NCBI GenBank assembly: GCA_024226515.1
Contig: JAAELQ010000200.1
Location: 1 to 64,000, forward strand
DNA: 64,000 nucleotides
DNA from: a bacterium
GTDB lineage: Bacteria > Acidobacteriota > Polarisedimenticolia > Polarisedimenticolales > Polarisedimenticolaceae
Reading direction: 5' to 3'
The first letter of the stretch is position 1. Each line of letters begins with the position of its first letter. Position numbers and translations under genes: made by a program. Shown in pieces: positions 62,101-64,000 of the stretch. A model generated the notes under the pieces. The model was not told the DNA's origin. It did not search any database and was given only the letters and a program-made list of their open reading frames with translations.

Positions 62101-64000
62101 CCATCGAGGGGGGAGCGCCCCTGGCGCTGAGTCCGCCGCTCCCGTCCGGAGGAAACGTCAATGCTTTCTCGGTAACGCCCGACAGCAGTCGCGCGATCTA
62201 CCTCGCCAACCAGGAAGCCAGTAACCGCATCGAGTTGTTCAGTGTCAAGCTGGACGGCACGAATCTCGTCAAGCTCAACAATGCACCGTCAACGGCGATA
62301 GACGTGCTCGATTTCCGAACTAACCGGCAGGGCACCCACGTTGTCTATTCCCTCAACCCGGGGCCTGGTGGTCCGACGGAACTGTTCTCCGTTCCCGTGG
62401 GTGGCGGAGACTCGACGAAGCTCAACAACCACCTGGTCTCCGGTGGCGAGGTGATGGACTTCGTCATTGACCCGAGCGGCACGATGGTCGTGTATCGCGC
62501 AGACCAGCTAGTGGACGACGAGTTTGAGCTCTACAGCGTCCCGATCGTCGGCGGATCGGTGGCAAGGCTGAATGCACCACTGATCATGGGCGGTGACGTG
62601 GGAGAAGAGTTCTTCGTCACGAACGACGGCGCGCATGTCGTCTATCCAGCCGACCAGGACACGAACGATGTCGTCGAGTTGTATGCGACGCCGATCGGCG
62701 GAGGCGATCCGGTCAAACTCAGCACACCAGAAGTGCTTCCAGGCAGTCTCGTCGACGTGACGCCCGACGGTTCGATGGTTCTCTACGCGTCGGCATCGTC
62801 ACCGGGGTTGTACTCCGTGCCGATCGGAGGAGGAACGCCGGCGCTCGTAAATGCGTCACAGCTCGACCGGGCGACGCTCGTTCCCGATCTGTCGATAACG
62901 CCGGACGGCGCTGCGGTGCTTTTTCGCTCGAACCCCAACCGCGCGTCGACGATGGAACTGTTCAGTGCCCCGATCGAACTCGATACCGACTCCGATGGCG
63001 TTCTCGACGACTGCGACGGCTGTCCGCTGGATTCGGCCAAGATCGATCCGGGGGTCTGCGGGTGTGGGTTGTCCGATTCAGAGTCGGATCCGCCCGATCT
63101 TGAGTGCCCAGCGGACGCAATTCTGGACTGCGGCACGTCGACCGATCCGACAGCCACCGGCGAGGCCGTCGGCGAGGATGCGTGCGGCACCCCGACGCTC
63201 GACTTCGTCGACTCGTTCGTCGCCGAATGCGGTGGGAAGGGCACGCTCACGCGGGACTGGACCGCGACGGATCCCCTCGGCAACGTTGCCGCGTGCGCTC
63301 AGACGCTCACCCTGCAGGACTCGACACCGCCGGCCGTCACGCCCCCGCCGGATCTCTTGCTCGAATGCAACACGTTCGGCGGTGTGTCGATCGACACCCC
63401 TGCTGTGCAGGATTGGCTGGCCGGCGCCGTCGCGATAGACGCGTGCGGTGAGGCGACGGCACCCGGACACGACGCACCGCTCGTGTTTCCCGGGGGCAGC
63501 ACGTTGGGGCAAGCCACGCGAGTCACCTTTGATTCGGCCGACGAGTGCGAGAACGCGAGCGTCGCGCTGTCGTCGCTCGTCGTGCTGGATACGATGGGTC
63601 CCGTGGTTACCTGCGCGGCGCAACCGGTTCCGGGCGGTCTGCGCGTCGAGTTCGAAGCGGTTGACGCGTGCAGCGCGGTCCTGATCTCCGCCGTCATCCG
63701 ATCGGCAGGTGCGCCCGGCACGATTGCCGACGACGAAGGTGTCGACGCGAATTGCAGCAGCGTTGCGGTATCCAGCGGTCAGATGCTGGCGCTGGAGTGT
63801 CGCGGCCGCCAGTGCGACGTGGACTCGTCTCCTCCCGATCAACTGCGCCTCGAGGCACATCGAGCGGAGCTCATCGTCACGGCGCGTGACGAGGCGGGAA
63901 ACATGGGGCGTTGCCGAGTCGTACTGTGCGAAGGGGACGAACAGACTGAGGGTGTCGTCACGACCGAAGGGCGACACAGTCCGGGCAGCGAAGGTCTCCT
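59121..64000 (+). CDS. Very large secreted protein with TSP3 repeats and two beta-propeller-like arrays (partial)
   Basis: The reading frame stays open from the ATG at 59121 to the window edge, more than 1620 codons. GGGGGGATC precedes the ATG. A basic N-terminus and a hydrophobic stretch (TQIALVVIICVVSPVA) form a signal sequence. A thrombospondin type 3 repeat region (DSDGDGVGDDLDNCP) follows near residues 55-112. Then come about nine propeller-like repeats of the type ELFSVPxxGGxPxKLN to TPDGxxVVY, a longer array of TSP3 repeats (about 570-815), nine more propeller-like repeats, another TSP3 unit ending GVCGCG, and HYR-like domains (DPPDLECPADAILDC). TSP3 repeats bind calcium. The C-terminus, where a sorting signal would be, is missing. 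Confidence 0.85.
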   Translation, partial: MRERARTRIAAPSARVSRATQIALVVIICVVSPVADSHDSSEPGDAHLGGLYPLNAPPPRPAADSDGDGVGDDLDNCPEVPNADQSDSDADSIGDMCDNCPTQFNPDQGSPVLLSGSSFVAYDYEFSPEDEFIVFLAATETLPPATRLQVAATVGGAPVTLNGPLVPGGRVSDFEIAADGLRVVYQADEETRHVAELFSVPLIGGTPVKLNDPLADDDVIDFTLTPDASHAVFRTGHFISNEARLHAAPVTGGPTISLDTGLGGMTHEFLPTSDSQRVVFTHEYLGQRQLFGTPASGGAPVRLDSLVSADGDVREFLLSNDGSRVFYTVGRTAPLTVDLYAVPVGGGTPIHLLGPFPGWGAVHLEISPDDSRVILQVNDDGRIHSVETNGGSPIVLDDEGATSNRSISITPDGSSVVYLAQENWQADRELFVVPIEGGTRRKLNAPLFTHHDVISFVISHDGNSLVYQTHRYGGPRVLFFVPLPHGQAERIVYPFYVGETYYLNEDGTRVLFSSDDNDYYVASTLGGTPRRVTSGIDHSSGAAVNHSFTQTAFRAESRLFGSNLRLDDDLDGLLDECDPCVDRDFDGFGDPESPVEFECPLDNCPDVANPNQTDDDGDQIGSACDNCPGDSNPEQANVDSDGYGDVCDPCPGDSLNDPDLDGVCGGIDNCRELANPDQLDSDEDSVGDACDLCPWDYDPFQRDWDEDGAGNECDVCPGLYNPDQTDGDSDGHGDECDNCPDANNVDQLDTDLDQLGNACDPCPLDVLNDADADGACADADNCPIDPNPDQSNGDEDHLGDACDNCPSRTNPHQRIEPLNGPLSYSGDVYEGYGVTPDAAHAVYLARVQGSNNIELFSAPATGGDVVPLSHTPYDDVMQFVLSGDGSVVVYWLERDGLFTVPVVGGVLPTSLNTSRHIASFATTWDGSSIVYSKIQGPPWVRWLFHVSSEDGVSTQLSPYRVSDFTITPDETRVVYHEVRPGAASTLSRHLAIVPIEGGAPLALSPPLPSGGNVNAFSVTPDSSRAIYLANQEASNRIELFSVKLDGTNLVKLNNAPSTAIDVLDFRTNRQGTHVVYSLNPGPGGPTELFSVPVGGGDSTKLNNHLVSGGEVMDFVIDPSGTMVVYRADQLVDDEFELYSVPIVGGSVARLNAPLIMGGDVGEEFFVTNDGAHVVYPADQDTNDVVELYATPIGGGDPVKLSTPEVLPGSLVDVTPDGSMVLYASASSPGLYSVPIGGGTPALVNASQLDRATLVPDLSITPDGAAVLFRSNPNRASTMELFSAPIELDTDSDGVLDDCDGCPLDSAKIDPGVCGCGLSDSESDPPDLECPADAILDCGTSTDPTATGEAVGEDACGTPTLDFVDSFVAECGGKGTLTRDWTATDPLGNVAACAQTLTLQDSTPPAVTPPPDLLLECNTFGGVSIDTPAVQDWLAGAVAIDACGEATAPGHDAPLVFPGGSTLGQATRVTFDSADECENASVALSSLVVLDTMGPVVTCAAQPVPGGLRVEFEAVDACSAVLISAVIRSAGAPGTIADDEGVDANCSSVAVSSGQMLALECRGRQCDVDSSPPDQLRLEAHRAELIVTARDEAGNMGRCRVVLCEGDEQTEGVVTTEGRHSPGSEGL
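60820..61560 (+). repeat. Array of thrombospondin type 3 repeat codons
   Basis: This segment encodes consecutive Asp/Cys-rich units of the form DxDxDxxGDxCDNCPxxxNPxQ, about ten in all, joining the two propeller-like arrays of the large secreted protein. Each would bind calcium ions and form a stiff wire-like linker. Confidence 0.8.

Overview
The window is 64 kb of GC-rich, densely packed bacterial DNA. Many genes share ATGA stop/start overlaps and have clear GGAGG-type ribosome binding sites. The gene content points to a Gram-negative, motile bacterium: a flagellar sigma factor with its anti-sigma factor, type IV pilus minor pilins, a periplasmic redoxin, many secreted proteins and a complete Rnf complex. 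The style of the XRE-TPR regulator, the secreted M24 peptidase, the cyclase-ATPase-TPR regulator and the Myxococcus-type Cys-rich repeats suggest an Acidobacteriota-like or Myxococcota-like lineage. This is an inference from family resemblance; there is no rRNA or marker gene here to settle it. No tRNA, rRNA or CRISPR array was seen.

Layout. 1-139: the end of an insertion sequence abutting suhB. 137-3221: leftward operon trmFO-xerC-suhB with ATGA overlaps. 3541-5167: a lower-GC island with an XRE-TPR regulator and a small secreted protein. 5370-9265: a large hybrid histidine kinase and a response regulator. 9282-11504: leftward flhG-fliA-flgM-csrA operon behind a sigma-54-type promoter. 11836-16089: four minor-pilin genes behind a second sigma-54-type promoter, a terminator, then a receiver-less sigma-54 activator. 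16109-18261: a diguanylate cyclase and a RAYT-type transposase. 18482-30882: the main metabolic locus, leftward apbE-rnfB-por-rnfC-D-G-E-A-small Cys protein-fnr. 30996-35705: fatty acid desaturase, a VapBC module with its operator, and a cyclase/ATPase/TPR regulator. 35991-44209: secreted Cys-rich and metal-binding proteins flanking a two-component system. 44306-48949: the prkA-yeaH-spoVR stress module. 49148-58921: assorted metabolic, ankyrin, redoxin, ACT-domain, glycosyltransferase, peptidase and animal-type haem peroxidase genes. 59121-end: a very large secreted protein with thrombospondin type 3 repeats and two nine-repeat beta-propeller-like arrays, cut off by the window edge.

How the parts fit. 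The most interesting block is the Rnf locus. A fused pyruvate:ferredoxin oxidoreductase of 1661 residues sits between rnfB and rnfC and carries its own ferredoxin domain on an Ala/Pro linker. The locus also encodes the flavin transferase needed by RnfG and RnfD, a small membrane protein with a Cys-rich tail resembling the NqrM maturation factor, and a plant-type ferredoxin-NADP reductase-like enzyme. Together these look like a self-contained device that passes electrons from pyruvate to NAD(P) and to an ion gradient. The flagellar regulatory operon and the pilin operon both have GG-N10-GC promoters, and a sigma-54 activator lies directly downstream of the pilins, so the two may share nitrogen-type sigma control.
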